64,000 nt of DNA from Sipunculus nudus (taxonomy: Eukaryota > Annelida > Sipuncula > Golfingiida > Sipunculidae): contig CM049311.1 in the NCBI GenBank assembly GCA_026874595.1, positions 14,351,676 to 14,415,675 on the forward strand, given 5' to 3'. Below, piece after piece: positions 13,401 to 25,620 of this stretch (within the stretch, counting starts at the first letter, position 1; each line of letters opens with the position of its first letter). The notes under the pieces were generated by a model. The model was not told the origin of the DNA. It saw nothing but the letters and a program-made list of their open reading frames with translations, and ran no database searches. Position numbers and translations under genes: made by a program.

Positions 13401-14196
13401 AAATTGTGGCGAGTATTTATGAGGAGTTGCAGAAATAAAGTAGTCACTTAGAGATCTGGTGGATGTTGTGTTTGTGTTGGATGCCTATACTCTTTCTGGC
13501 TGGCCCATTACAAAAATACACTGGAGGAGTGAGTGTGGCTGTGTGCTTCATACCCTGGCTTGTAAGATCCTATCATGATGGAATTCTAATACACGGGATT
13601 GGCAATACTGGAGAACATAGGCTGGGGTTCCCTTGACCTGTTTGGTCAGTGTGCCGGTAGCGTTAATAAAGTGGTGTTGCCGATCCTGTGTACTAGCTTT
13701 CCTATTGGTCAGATCACCTGCCTCTGTGTACCTGGGCTTGCTCCTTGCTCTGTGATGCTGGAAGAAAGAGTATGGCCATCCACTCTCTGTTCCCTGTCTC
13801 TTTGGCTCACATGTTGCCTGTAGACTAGTTGCCTACTCCTCCACACCTGTAGTTTAGCTGCAGGACGCAGAAGTGGTCACATACTCTTTATTCCATGCAT
13901 TGCAGGCACCTCGCGGTCGGGGAGGTATGCCCCCTCCCCGCAGGGGTCGTGGTGGGCCACAACAGATGCGGGCCCGTGGTTCTCGTGGCCGCGGGATGCC
14001 CTCTCGGGGGCCACAGGCAGGTAGGGGCGGCATGCAGCAGAGAGGGAACAAGAGGAAGGCTGGCGGAGACCCCAACCAAGGCCAGAACAAGAGACGCAAC
14101 ACGAGCCAAGACAATAGCTGGGGAGCCCAGCCAATCGCCCAGCAGCCCCTTCAGCAGTCGGAATGGTACCAGGATTCGTACGATCAGCAGTGGTAA
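7436..14196 (+). CDS. SYNCRIP: heterogeneous nuclear ribonucleoprotein Q/R (SYNCRIP family)
   Basis: Eleven coding exons join in phase: 7436-7610, 8176-8390, 8724-8831, 9174-9350, 9950-10085, 10423-10631, 11057-11230, 11729-11838, 12274-12380, 12870-13072, 13906-14196. The spliced length is 1905 nt, giving 634 aa (human hnRNP Q 623, hnRNP R 633). Order: acidic N-terminus; NURR-type domain (about 20-110, with KSAFLCGVMKTYRQR); the RTGYQLDITTGQRKYGGPPP linker; RRM1 (about 167-245); RRM2 (about 246-330, LFVGNIP and RGFAFLEYE); RRM3 (341-415, ILYVRNL and YGFIHF); then an Arg/Gly-rich tail ending QPIAQQPLQQ...YQDSYDQQW, the family's signature C-terminus. The protein binds RNA and acts in splicing, mRNA stability and translation, moving between nucleus and cytoplasm. 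The start is the first ATG of its exon and gives the acidic N-terminus. The invertebrate gene is equally related to vertebrate SYNCRIP and HNRNPR. Confidence 0.97.
12870..13455 (+). other. alternative terminal exon (exon 10 read-through) of the hnRNP Q/R gene
   Basis: Coding exon 10 ends at a good donor, CCCCCT|GTAAGT (13073). If the donor is ignored, the frame continues for 13 codons (VSHKGRSYMKRY, then TAG at 13109-13111). An AATAAA follows at 13434-13439, and another at 13665-13670 with GT-rich sequence after it. This would give a protein of about 550 aa lacking the last 96 residues, including the PIAQQPLQQ end. Vertebrate hnRNP Q also has isoforms differing in the C-terminus, so the option is plausible. 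It has not been shown to be used. Confidence 0.5.
13434..13439 (+). promoter_or_regulatory. internal poly(A) signal AATAAA
   Basis: Perfect hexamer 323 bases after the read-through stop of exon 10, inside the intron between coding exons 10 and 11. A second hexamer lies at 13665-13670. Confidence 0.5.
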
Positions 14197-15240
14197 TAGG
14201 CACATGGTTTGTTACAGAGCCGGCCTTATACCCTCCAGTTTGGATAGTAACATCTCTTCACACTAGGATGTTTACCATAGTAGGCTGTCACAGTGGATCT
14301 ATTTGGCCAGCCATCATTGAGGAATTATCACTTCAACCTCCAAGCCATTTTCTGGCCCATTCACAAAACTTCAAGCTTGGCCTATTTCTGGAGATGTAAA
14401 ACACCATGCTTTGCCCTAGTGTGCCAGAGGCAAACCTGAAAAGTGGGTTTATAATACTAAAGATAGTCTGCCCATTGCATTTACTACTTGAACAGATTTG
14501 GCAGCATGAAAACTGTGTGGAAAGCCCATTTCATCACATGAATTGTACAGATTTTACAAAAAAAATCACTTTCCTTCAAGCCTCAAATCTGGAGTATTAT
14601 GAATCTTTGTGCACCATTGGTGACCAGCTCTAAACTTCTCATTTTTCAAAAGCTGGCTGTAAATTGCTATAATGGACCATGGCTGAATTAGCAAAATTCC
14701 AAGTTTGCACTGCAATGGGCTTGTGCCCTATTGGACAAGAAAAATATACTAATTTCTGGGAGTACCCAAGTCAAACTGTATTACATTTCATGATAAATAT
14801 GACAAAAGGATATTTTTTTATGTTAATTTTCAGTTCATTTACTCCCTTAATGTAGAAACTTCAAAGACATTTAAATTTGTGTTTTTCATTGTATTTGGAA
14901 CTGTGACAAGATTTGACATTACATTTTCAGTAACGGCTGTAAGTTTTAATGTAAGGAGAAATTTTAAGCCAAGTTTCTGACTTCTGATTGTTTTCTCTCA
15001 TTTTTAAATATGTAGTTTTATGTATTGTAAGTCCGTAAGTGTGCTCTATCTACCTTTGCTTTTACAAAATTTGTTTTGTAATGTATAATGGAGGAATTTG
15101 TGTCAATGTAAATTAGTAGTAGTAACTTGGTGAAACCTCGCCCATGTAGAGCTCATTCTTTCATAATGGCCTCCTGGGCCTTTTTAGTAGCCAAAATTAT
15201 TGTAAACAGATGTAGTGAAATAAAGTGTTTTAGGGGGTAG
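14197..15240 (+). other. 3' UTR of the hnRNP Q/R gene
   Basis: Non-coding sequence of about 1 kb between the stop codon and the AATAAA at 15219-15224. It has several T-rich and A-rich stretches. The end point is inferred from the poly(A) signal and the GT-rich sequence after it. Confidence 0.6.
15219..15224 (+). promoter_or_regulatory. poly(A) signal of the hnRNP Q/R gene
   Basis: AATAAA followed directly by GTGTTTTAGGGGGTAGTG, a GT-rich downstream element. It is the best main cleavage site after the stop codon. Confidence 0.65.
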
Positions 15241-15244
15241 TGCA

Positions 15245-17020
15245 CTGAATGTTTTGGTGTCATTGTTTTTTCCAAGAATATTAAAATCAGTGCACAATAT
15301 TCTCATATGACAAAAATCTTTATTCATATCAGACTTTATAAATTTGCAAAATTTTACTTCACACAATGGAAATGCCTCCACCCGTATCAGAAATGTGTAT
15401 GTGTATTCTAAATTGAATTCAGAGAAGAAAACATGAGAAAACTTGCAGCACTTTATTTAATCTGAACTTGCTGCTTAATTACACCATGGCCAGATATGAA
15501 CAACTTCAGCAAATACTGGTCTAAAATGACCTTTAAAACAGGAATATATCCACCTGATTCACTGAGTTAGTCATCCATTAAAGGTTAAGGCAACTCCACA
15601 GAATGTGCAATTGAGCAGACTGTCAGCTACAGGAATACATTCAACAGATTTGCAAATTGCATATTTTTTTTTCTCTCAAGAATTACTTGGTGGATAAAAA
15701 GAAAAAAAACATCTCCAGAATAAAAATAACTGGCATTTAAAGTAAAATAAAAAAAATTAAAAGGGGGGAGGGGCGCCTAGGCTCTGAATTTGGGTTTCAG
15801 TAATTATGTAAAGAATGGGGGTTGCCGTAAGCATTTGAACGCTGAAGTTTGGGAAATATCAGTTGGGGATGTTAGATTTGTTTTCTTCCACAAAAGAGAT
15901 TATTTAGAGTTTAGAGAATGGTTGCTGATCAGTTTTGGTCAAGGGGCATGCTTTCATGAACAGGGCTGGTTACTGTATTAAAATTATCCCTTGTTCATTT
16001 AAAACGCCCAGAGAGTAGGGGAACAAAAGGGGGGGGGGGGAAAGACATGATTTATTCACTCTGCAGGAAGCCCTGCTTGTATTTCATTGTTAATCACATC
16101 CAGGTGTTCATAAGAAAACAATTGCAAAGACTCAATGTTCATTCTTAATGGGGTCACTTCACAGTAAAGCATGTGTGTAGTAGAAATGGTTCTGTTGACT
16201 TGACCATTTACATTATGGCATGGAAATCTGTGAAACACTCCAGTATTTATGAAGGCTGTTTACTTTCAAAACTAATTACTCTTTTTCAACAATCTTAGGT
16301 ATAAAAATTAAGTTAAACTGCTAAAGAAGAATTGTCATAGCTAGAAGTCCTTCAGGTGTTTTTTGTTTGATAAAATATACAATACTTAACAAGGAAAAGT
16401 ATAAACAAAAAAAATCTAAAGAGTTAAAAGAAATAGTATAATAAAATCAAGCCTTTGAGGCTTTATGTCCAAAGATTCCATTGTCATATTTAAACCAAAT
16501 TATACAAGGGATACACCTTTGGCTTTATGCCCATTGGATGGACTGATTTATTGCCTACATCACTAATATGCTAAAGTGAACAATAGTCTTATAAAGATGT
16601 ACCCAAATGTCAAGCTGACTACTTTTGACCTAAGTTTCCATGCCAAATGTACATTTGTTGAAGACATTCATTCTGAACTCGTACTAGCTGTATTGCCCCT
16701 GTTTTAACTAACCCCTCTTCTCTTTTCTCTCTGCAGTAGACCCATGTCAACGCTGGAACTTGAAAAAACAAAATTCAAAGAAAAATTATATAGAAGTGAA
16801 AATATAGTATATTTACCAAATTAGTAAAATGCACAAAAACATGTTGCAGGTGGCAACAGACTGACGCATAAGCTTAAATCGCCTGCATTGAGATTGCGGT
16901 TATTTTATTAGTGCATGTTTTGCTCCACAAAAAAAACAAGGAATTATTGATTCTTCTTAAATAGAACTGGATTATTTTGGGAGTTATCCCAGTTTTCCAA
17001 AATGGTTTACGTTTACAGAT
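15245..17020. other. intergenic DNA, nothing recognised
   Basis: AT-rich, with stops in all frames. A 12-bp G tract lies near 16029. A pyrimidine-rich CTCTCTGCAG near 16735 resembles a splice acceptor but no conserved coding sequence follows. A long 3' extension of the upstream transcript cannot be excluded. Confidence 0.5.
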
Positions 17021-17024
17021 TTCA

Positions 17025-17430
17025 AAATGAAATTTTAAACTTAGTCTGCGTAAAAGTTTTTGTGTGAAAGACTGATTTGGGCAGTTCATTTTTGGCTGTT
17101 TTGGCATATATGGCAAGTTTGTTGAAATTCAACAGACCCAGCCCTTGCCTTGTCAGCAGAGCGTTCCTGTGGAGATGGAGAGGATCAGGAGGCTGGAGTG
17201 GTCCAGCTGCAGGAACCAGGTAGTATAGGTGTGCATGACAGTGTGAGAGAGGCGTGTCTAAAGGGGGTTGGTTATGTTTCCAAAGGAATTTGTAAATTTT
17301 TTTCATTTTGAGATTTTTTACCAGTTTTGACTTGTCAAAATACACTTGCCATGGAGTTAACACATTGGAAAAAAAACATTGAACCTGTTCTTTAAAAAAT
17401 TTACCTGTCATTACTCTGATTGGCTGTACA
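17025..17430 (-). pseudogene. decayed LINE reverse-transcriptase C-terminal fragment
   Basis: An open minus-strand frame (17022-17576, 184 aa) contains KKIYKFLWK and, about 60 residues later, RQGLGLLNFNKLAIYAKT. L1/Tx1-type LINE proteins carry the same pair after the polymerase domain: a hydrophobic F-(I/L)-W block, then a GGLGL-x-(N/D) block. No polymerase motif (YADD) is visible upstream, and the stretch between the blocks is unlike any conserved segment. This looks like a short, old, truncated remnant. The assignment rests on two short motifs and may be wrong. Confidence 0.35.
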
Positions 17431-18744
17431 GTTCCTTTATAATTTTTAAATTTCGGCAAACCCCTGGAATTGAGCTGTAGGTCAGTCTCCTTGATTATGG
17501 GGGGGGGGATTGAAATATATTGCACATATTGGCATCCAAAAATGCCAAGAATTCTTTGAAATTTAAAAAAGTACACAATTGCCTTGATCGACTTACTGTT
17601 TCATAAAATGGGAGATGGTTTGTCTGCCAAAACCTCCTTTTGGCTGCTGAAGTTAACATTGAAACTAGTCCTGTTGAGATTGTGAGCATTAAAAACCAAG
17701 ATTTGAAAAGTTAAAGAAATAGTACCCATTGGCTGAGGTTGGGGGTACTGTGGTCTGAGAATGATAGTGCCACCACATAAATTTTTACATGTGATAACAT
17801 TTCAATTACATATTCATAAATTTGGGGATAATACAAAGCCTACAAGTAAATGTATCGGCATCTGTACTGAGAGTGTGACCTTTAGGGACCATTTTGGACA
17901 AAATCAGAATTTCAGTATCTCAAGGTAAGACCGGAGGATTGGTTTACGAAAGCTCTTTAATACCATTCATGGCTGGGTGAATGGTGGCACCTGCCATTTT
18001 CTTGTTTTAATGCTATTCATTGGCCCAACACTGTCACTTGCCATTATGAACAGTTCACCTCAAAAGCTTGTGAATTAATCTCCATTGTGCAATCTTGGTA
18101 AATTGTCAGATGATTCAAGTCTGGTGAACTTCAAAGTCTGATTAGCCAGTTAAAATTTGAAAACTAGTCTTCTGAAATATAGGATTTTTTGTGAACCCCA
18201 TAACTTTTATGAAGTAACATTTGTATATTCTCCAAACAAGTTTGATACAAATATTGTTACAACCATGATCAACAGATCATTTAAGATGGAGCTTTTCAGT
18301 TAAAAAGGTTTGGTCCCAAAGGTGCTCTCTCCACCATTTCCACCACAATCCACTTTCATGAGCAAAATACCTTATAGACACAAACTGGAAATATTATAAT
18401 GGATCTTTTTCATTGCAAGATCTTTGCAAGTTGGTGGATAATGGCAAGAGGAGGCCTGTTTAAAATTTGGGTGAACTTGACCTCAGATTTGGTCAGTTTT
18501 GTATGGAAATAGCAAAACTTTGGACACATCAAGATGGACTGCATCAGGTGCTCTAAAATTCCAAGTTTGTTGAAGATTTTGGATATCTTTGTATTGTCTA
18601 GAAGGCTGGTGGTACCACTTATTTTGCTGTTTATTGCCCCATCACAGCCAATTGAATGTAGAATGATGTCCAATATGATTAAAAAACTTCTCTCTCTCCT
18701 ATTGTGCTCATGCATGTATATGGGTCATGGGATGAGCCCTATTC

Positions 18745-19420
18745 CTTTGAGGTCACAATGTTAGAGGTTACAGGACCCACCTCAATTAAAAGCATGAATA
18801 GACATTTTAATGCAAATTTTCATGCTATCATCTTACTTTCCCCATCTTCCAAAGACTCCTCAGAGGCTTGTAGAACCCTGTGGATTTTTTAGGTTGAGGT
18901 CAGAGTTGCAGAACCCACCTCAAGCTTCTAGACACATTTTAAGCAAAACTTTTAGTTCCAAATCTTCAAAACAGGTGGCTTGTCTTTTTGAGGCCATGGG
19001 ATTCGCTTTTGTATGCATTTTAAGCCTTGTTTGATCCTAAACCTTTATTCTTTTCATATGTGGCTCCCCTGTCATGAAGGAAGAACTGTTGAGGTCCCAG
19101 GACCCACTTCTTGAAAAGTTTGTGGACTCTGATAAAGCCAAACTCTCATCCCAAACACCCCATCTTTAACAGATGGCTCAACTTCCTAAAATTGATAGAG
19201 GTCACATGATCCATATTTTGAAAAAGCTTTTGGACATTTAAAGCCAAGTTTTCATCCCAAGTGTTCACCTGCCAGGATTGGAAGAACCCAGTTGCTATTG
19301 AGATAATTCGTCACAATCACAGGAGCCCATTCTTTAAAAAAAATTGACACCTGTTAAGCCAAACTTGTATCAGAAAATCTGCTGGAAGATTGGTTATTTG
19401 TAACCCTCAAAACCTACAAA
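18745..19420. repeat. diverged tandem repeat, unit roughly 110-190 bp
   Basis: Variants of GAGGTCACAGGACCCAC recur near 18765, 18896, 19090, 19198 and 19307. Most are followed by CTTGAAAAG-like and AAGCCAAACTTTCATCCC-like phrases. The copies differ strongly, so the array is old. Boundaries are approximate. Confidence 0.4.
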
Positions 19421-20582
19421 AGTACTTCATACATTTCTCTTAAATGGTTTCAACCAAGTTGAGGAGTTTGAAAACTGGTGAACTTGATCTTCATGGTCAC
19501 ATCTGGAAGGTGTCAATATATGCTTCAGAGGAATGGGTCCTGTTTTAAAGGGGGTATGCCCAATGTCTAGTGATACCAATTGCACCTCCAATACCAGAAA
19601 TGTTCATTTTGTATTACTAAGCAACATTCTAATAACTATTTGATGCTTTTTGAAAAAGGTGGAAATGGTGGAGAGAGCAGCATTTAGCTTAATAAACCAA
19701 ACTTTCAAGTGCAGAGCCTCTTCAATTATGGACTCTTCTGGTTTCGCTGCAGTATTGTGGTGCTGTTGGATGGTGATATAACTGCTAATTGGATAAAGCA
19801 TGATGAAGCCAAAACACTGTTGCTGCCAATGTATTTTTGGTATGTATTTATGAAGAACTATGTAATCTAATGTTGAGAGAACACTTTTTAAATTTTAAAA
19901 TTTCATGAAAGATTTGATAAGAAAAAAATCTGGATATTCTTTGCAACATTAAAAAAAATGGATAACACCGTTCCATTTCAAGATATCTGAAAATTGAGTG
20001 GCAGGATCTGTGATGGCAGTTTTACTGGCCATTTTTCGGAATAAACTGCAGTAATCAAACAGTTGCCCTTTCAGTGAACTGTTTTGCCCTTGTCGGTTGA
20101 AAGAAAGATATGTAGTTGAATACATTTTTTTTTTAATTCCTAGTTCAAAAACTGCAAAATAATATGGTCATAGTATGGATTCTGGAGTTTGAGGTCACTG
20201 AACACCACAGACGCAAAAGCACCAAACCTAACCAGAATGCCTAAACCAAAGTAAATGCATTTAAATGAGCATGAAAGAGTTTTCCCTTTGATAAAATAAC
20301 TTGTAAAAGCTCTTGGTGGAAATTACCAGATAGTGTTGATGAAAAAGGTCAACATGGGGATCACATTGGATTACCTTGATCAATATGATATAGGTATTAC
20401 TAGAATTGTGTATTTTACATAGTTATGGCAAATTAATTGAAAAAATATTGCAGCTCAAAAAGTCATGTTTTTAAATTCACAAAAAGTTTGATTACAAGGA
20501 AGATCCTTTGTATAAGCTGTAATGCCACAAGTAACAAATCATGGCAATTGCCACAGCAATGAGTTATGTTGGTGTTAATTCA

Positions 20583-20613
20583 AGATGAGCGTCATGATCC
20601 ATGGGCCACTTAG
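20583..20613 (-). repeat. head motif of the tandem-core repeat family, minus strand
   Basis: On the minus strand this reads AAGTGGCCCATGGATCATGA followed by CGCTCATC. It closely matches the head at 37813-37842 (AGTGGCCCATGGGCCATGAC then GCTCAGCTGA). No matching tail was found nearby, so it may be a solo or degraded end. Confidence 0.45.
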
Positions 20614-23600
20614 CAGTGTCATCACAAATGTATTTGAAAAACGTGTGAGATTTGCTGATGACAAAAGTTTTGGCTGTCATTCTTGAATTGCATTTTGCTT
20701 GAAGGATAATTTTGAAATATGTTGAGACCCTTGAGCATTAAGCAAGTTAAATACTCTACCATTTGCAGTTACAACTGACAAAAAAATATTAAATGGTTTG
20801 AAATATAAAACAAAGATGGAGTAATACAACTGAGAAAAAAAAATTTTCACTGTACATGGCAACTTGCTCTGTTGAGCCAACGTTCATCTACTCCGTATAC
20901 TTTCCCTCCCAAAATTTTTATCCAGTATTCATTGTGGATGTTTGCCAAGACAACTCCGTACATGATAATTACAGGTTTCTTTTATTTGGACTAGAACCTT
21001 GTGATTAGGTTGAATCTTGGCACTTTTCATTTTGTGTACTCCTTATGTTGACTTAGAGGGGCAAAATTATTTGTTAAAAAAAAGTACATTGGGTCATCAT
21101 TTTTTTTTTTTTTATTTTATAAAGTTTTGTTGATAGAGAAGGAATTTCTTCTAAATTCCCATTATTTGCAATACTCAAAGGGTTGAACATGTTATTTATG
21201 TTGAGCACACAAATTCTTTGCACCAGAAAGTGTTTTGGTTTATAAAGTAATGGTTAATTATGCCTGATGTTAATTAGTACCTGTCATTGTACTGGTTTCT
21301 GGGTTTCCTTTGGGCACCAGTATTTCTATATAAAAATAATACACATGTTTTTATACACAGCAAAGTTTGAAAAGCTGTAATGAAAACGAATGCAAAAATT
21401 ATAGTTGTAGATAAAAGGGAAGGGTTCACTGGTTCAGTTTGTGCTCCCCACCAAAAAAAAGTGTACAGAAAGTATCTTGCTGGGTTTGGAACCTGTGAGA
21501 TGCCTGATGAAAGTTAAATCTTGTAAGCCTAAAAATGGTGCAGCCTAAAACCATGCATTGGATTATCATAAACAAAAGATAATTTGCCTATTTCATTAGC
21601 AAAGTATATATGGAGGAAAATGTTAAGTAACTGATTTTATATTTATCTATTGGTTGTCAGGATCTTTTGTCTATTATCCAGTAACTCGCCACTGCCCCTT
21701 GTAAGAGAGGACCATATTGAAGTGCCCATGTGCATTTGAGACCCTGAGCTGTAGCTTTTATAGATTGTGCTTTAATCTTGCTCCGCTTTTGGTCTCTTGG
21801 CTCAGGGAGGGGTTTTAATGATGAAAACATGCTACAGTCAGCTTTTGGTTACAAAGCACCTTGTACATTTTCCTCCCCCCTTGTTTAACAAGAGCCTCTT
21901 TTTTTTTCCCATTTGTGGCAGGTCTGAATTCTGAATCTATCTTGCATAACATGAAAGTTAACCTGTGGTGTTCAGGTTTTGGTTTCTTTTGTAAAGATTC
22001 TGTTGCTTTTTCACTTGAATTCTATCATGGTTGTGGCCTAAAATAATTTACACCAATTCAAGTAACCCTGAATTACCCCTACATCAAAAGTGAACCCAGG
22101 AATGGTTGTCTTCCTAAAATTCAAACTCTGTTGTAAACCATTTAATTAAATCATGAGATTAAAAACAAAGGAAAAAAGGTTTACTCCTGTGTGTCACAAT
22201 TGGCAACATTGTCAGTCCCTTTAGAATCATTGGCAGTGTCAATCCCCATCCGACCTTCCAATTTTTGCCTTGGTGGCCTGCTGTTTGGATGATTGTTGGT
22301 ACTGTGCCATTATCTGTCATTGTCACCTTAAAGTCCACATACCTGTTGGTTTCGGTATTGTTTTAATTCCTCAATTGCCACAAAATTTCTCTGTGGGCAA
22401 TTTCTGAGAAAGTGACAAATTTTATTAAAATTGTTAGGCTTAAATATTGGTCAGGAGATCGGTCCTGTTTAAATTTTGTTCATGTTGTTCAGTGAATTAG
22501 ACCTTGAAAAGGTTCAAATTTTTTTTTTATTTATACAAAACACCAGCTATCTCAAGAACCAGAAAATGATTTGACATTTCTGATTTCAAGAAATTTTTCA
22601 TGTACATATAAAATAGATGTTTGAGCATGTTTAAGTTGGAGCCATGATCTTATGTTCTGAGTGCCCTTGAAATCTTCTGGTTTGGCCATTTTGGTGAAAT
22701 TTTTCATTTGTTTGTAGTGTTTTAGAAGTTTGTTGTGCCAAACCTTGGTCAACACTCTTTTGAATAAACTGTAACACCTACAATTTTCCAGTTTCTGTGC
22801 AGTTTTGATTGCACACTGTCTGTGAATAGGCATTATTAATATAATATGAGGATTTCTTTAACATTTTCTAATCATATAAAATTGGGTTATCTTCTTGACC
22901 CTCAAAGTTTCTGAGATTGGTAATGGACCATCAAAATTAACTGCAATTAATGTAAAAATCTTCTGGAATGTCTTTATTTAGATAAGTCTGAATGTACTAT
23001 GTCCACAGGTCTATGTAATTCCCACAATCTCATCTTCAAATTTTAAATATGTTTCAATTTCCAAGCATTTGCTTGGTGAATTGTCTTGAAGTTTGGTGTT
23101 CCTATTAAACTTGAACAAACTTGTCTGTGATAAAATAATTGTGCCACCTACAATAATTTTTTTATATTAATGAGTTTATATTGCAGGATAATAACTGACA
23201 AAAAATACTGAAGAATTTGATTGTTTTGAAACTTTCTGTGCAAGATGTCATATGGGTCGTTGGAGTGCCCATTACAAGGGAACTTTGCCAAGGCAGCACT
23301 GCCACCAACCGCAACTATCGCTTCTTAAAGTGTCTCTTTTCCTGGTATTTAACTAGTCCATTGATGCATGGAGTATGATTGCACCAACTTGAGAAATTTT
23401 GCTTGGTTGTGGCTCTTGTCAGTGTGTTATAATAACCCATTCTTTTGGCATAAGTCCATGCAGGTCGTCATGCAGGTGGTCTGGCAGCATACCCCCATTC
23501 TCTGCATTACCAGGTAAATTGTGCCCAGTACAATCAAAAATTGGAGTATGGCCAGTGACCACAAAAAAAGTACAGAAAGGAAGTAAACATTAAATAGGGG

Positions 23601-24529
23601 CAGATAAAGGAATTTATGAAAAGGGGGGGGGAGGGTCCTACACAGGAGCACTAATGACAAGGTCCTAAAAAAACAGAGGTCCTCAGGTCCTGAAAAGGGG
23701 GGGGGGATCCGGAACCCCCCCCCCCCCCTGGATTCACATCTGATTTAAGTAGAAGTATAGAGAGAAAGTGAAAGTTTGTGGATTTCCAGTTGCACCCGGT
23801 CATTATAACGGTAAACCAGAAAGGATGTCCTGGAGGAAATATAAATTTCAGGAATTTTTCCTCAGAAAATAATTTTTTTTTGTTTTATTTGAATAAATGC
23901 AAGATATGTAGGAAGTCTGTGACAATTGAGAATCCATGAAAAATAAAGGAAGCCTTATTTTATGTGCAAACACACACCCTATTGTTATTAACGCTTGGAC
24001 TGAAAAGACCAATCAACAAGCTTCAGAGACAAATAATTCCTGTTCAGGCCGGTTTCCTTCATTTGACCACTTGCTTTCAAACAGAAGACCTGTCCTTTTC
24101 TAATTATTTGTAATACAGGTTTAATTTTGAACTAAAGACTTAATTTATACAAAATATATACTTAAGAATTGTTAGAAAGTTACAAAGATTTTTCGTTTTA
24201 TCATGGAAATGATTTCTGATTAAAAGGTCTCAAAATCAGTAGTAAATTTTAAATTTGACACATTCATTACATATTTGTTAAATGCTTAAACAAAAAAAGC
24301 AAATTTCAGGCCTGTCATTTGGTGTAAACCAGAACCAGAATTTGTTACCATCATTTGCAGATCCTGCAGTACCTGGAATGATGAGCCTTAAGAAATATTT
24401 ATTTTTTAGAATTTTGATTTTATTTTAGTAATAAGTTTATTTTGCCACATCACATCTTTAAGAACATATAACAAATTGTGCCAGAATTTGCCAAAAGATT
24501 CATTGTATCCGCTAAAAGGAAGTTTTGCG

Positions 24530-25620
24530 GATACTATGTTTTTGGTTCCGCCGCCGCCGCATCTTGTGTTTATTTCTGGAGAACTCTGCTAAGAATACTG
24601 GACTGATTTTTTCAAAACATACACCAATTATCGGGTCACATGTGAACTGGTGCCTTACCAATTTGCTTTGACCTCTGACCATTTCTCTCTGCCCAGCAAC
24701 CATTTGTGCATGTTTCCACACTGGGGAATGGTTTGACTGATCAGGAAAAAAATTTTGTACAATATAGCCCTCTGATAGCTTTATAACATACACAAAAAAT
24801 AGTGGCGCCACCTGCAACCATGTTTGCACAGTGTCCATCTGTTCGTCTGCCTTGGGTTAAAATCACATATGTCTGCAGGGGGTTGACTAATTCGCCTGAC
24901 ATTCAGCATGCATATACAAACGTGAAGCTTTCTTGATTTTATGACAGGTGGCGCCACCCACATTCACCTTCATGCTGCAGACATCCATGCTTATATCTCT
25001 GGACTGGTTTGACTTTTATTCCTGAAAATTTGCATGTGTACACATCTCCCATAGCGCTTTATCATAAGCAAAACTGGTGGCGCCACCTGCAACTATTTTG
25101 CACAGTGTCTGTCTGCCGTGGGAAAAAATCACTCCTATCTCGGCAGTGGTTTGACATATCTGCCTAAAATTTTGCAGGTTTATACATCCTGGACAGCTTT
25201 CTTGATTTTATGACAGGTGGTGCCACCTACATTCTAGTTTATGCTGCAGACATCCAAGCTCATGTCATGAACCATTTGACCCGATTGGGCCAAAATTTTG
25301 CATGTGAATAGATCTCACATAGCTCTTTTATCAAACACAAAACTGGAGGGGCCACCTGCCACCATTTTTGCACAGCTTCCATCTGTTTGTCTGCCATGGG
25401 CTAAAATCACGCATATCTCTGTGATGGTTTGACTTATCTGCCTAAAATTTTACAGGTTTATACATCCTGGACAGCTTTCTCGATTTTATGACAGGTGCAA
25501 CCTACATACACATTTCGGCTGCAGACATCCATGCTAATATACAACACACCTCACTCTATTTCCCTTTGCCACTCAATCCATGCCTCGCTTCACCCATTCC
25601 ACTCTGATTTTTGTGGATAC
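24530..25620. repeat. tandem array, about 270-277 bp units made of two related halves
   Basis: GTGGCGCCACCTGCAAC or a close variant occurs near 24801, 25078 and 25348. A second GGTGGCGCCACC-type site lies midway in each unit (near 24947 and 25214; degraded to GGTGCAACC in the last). Between them are shared phrases such as CTTGATTTTATGACAGGTGG and GCTGCAGACATCC. About three units are present. The left edge is near TTGCGGATACTATG (24530) and the right near TGTGGATACACGTAGCC (25613). No coding potential is seen. Confidence 0.75.

Larger units (their letters stand above)
17577..24520. other. gene-poor DNA with decayed tandem repeats
   Basis: No conserved coding segment is seen. Diverged motifs related to the GGTGGCGCCACC palindrome recur (for example near 17768, 17984, 18608 and 23135), as do recurring phrases near 18.7-19.4 kb. 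Much of this stretch may therefore be old, degraded copies of the tandem-core repeats that appear fresher elsewhere. G and C tracts lie near 23620, 23700 and 23717. Confidence 0.4.

Noticed and set aside
13854-14205. Minus-strand and other-frame open frames over the last hnRNP Q/R exon
   Set aside because: They are shadows of the GC-rich Arg/Gly-coding exon; the plus frame matches the family's C-terminus exactly.
16730-16745. Splice-acceptor-like CTCTCTGCAG as start of another exon of the hnRNP Q/R gene
   Set aside because: The sequence after it has stops in all frames within a short distance and no family similarity.
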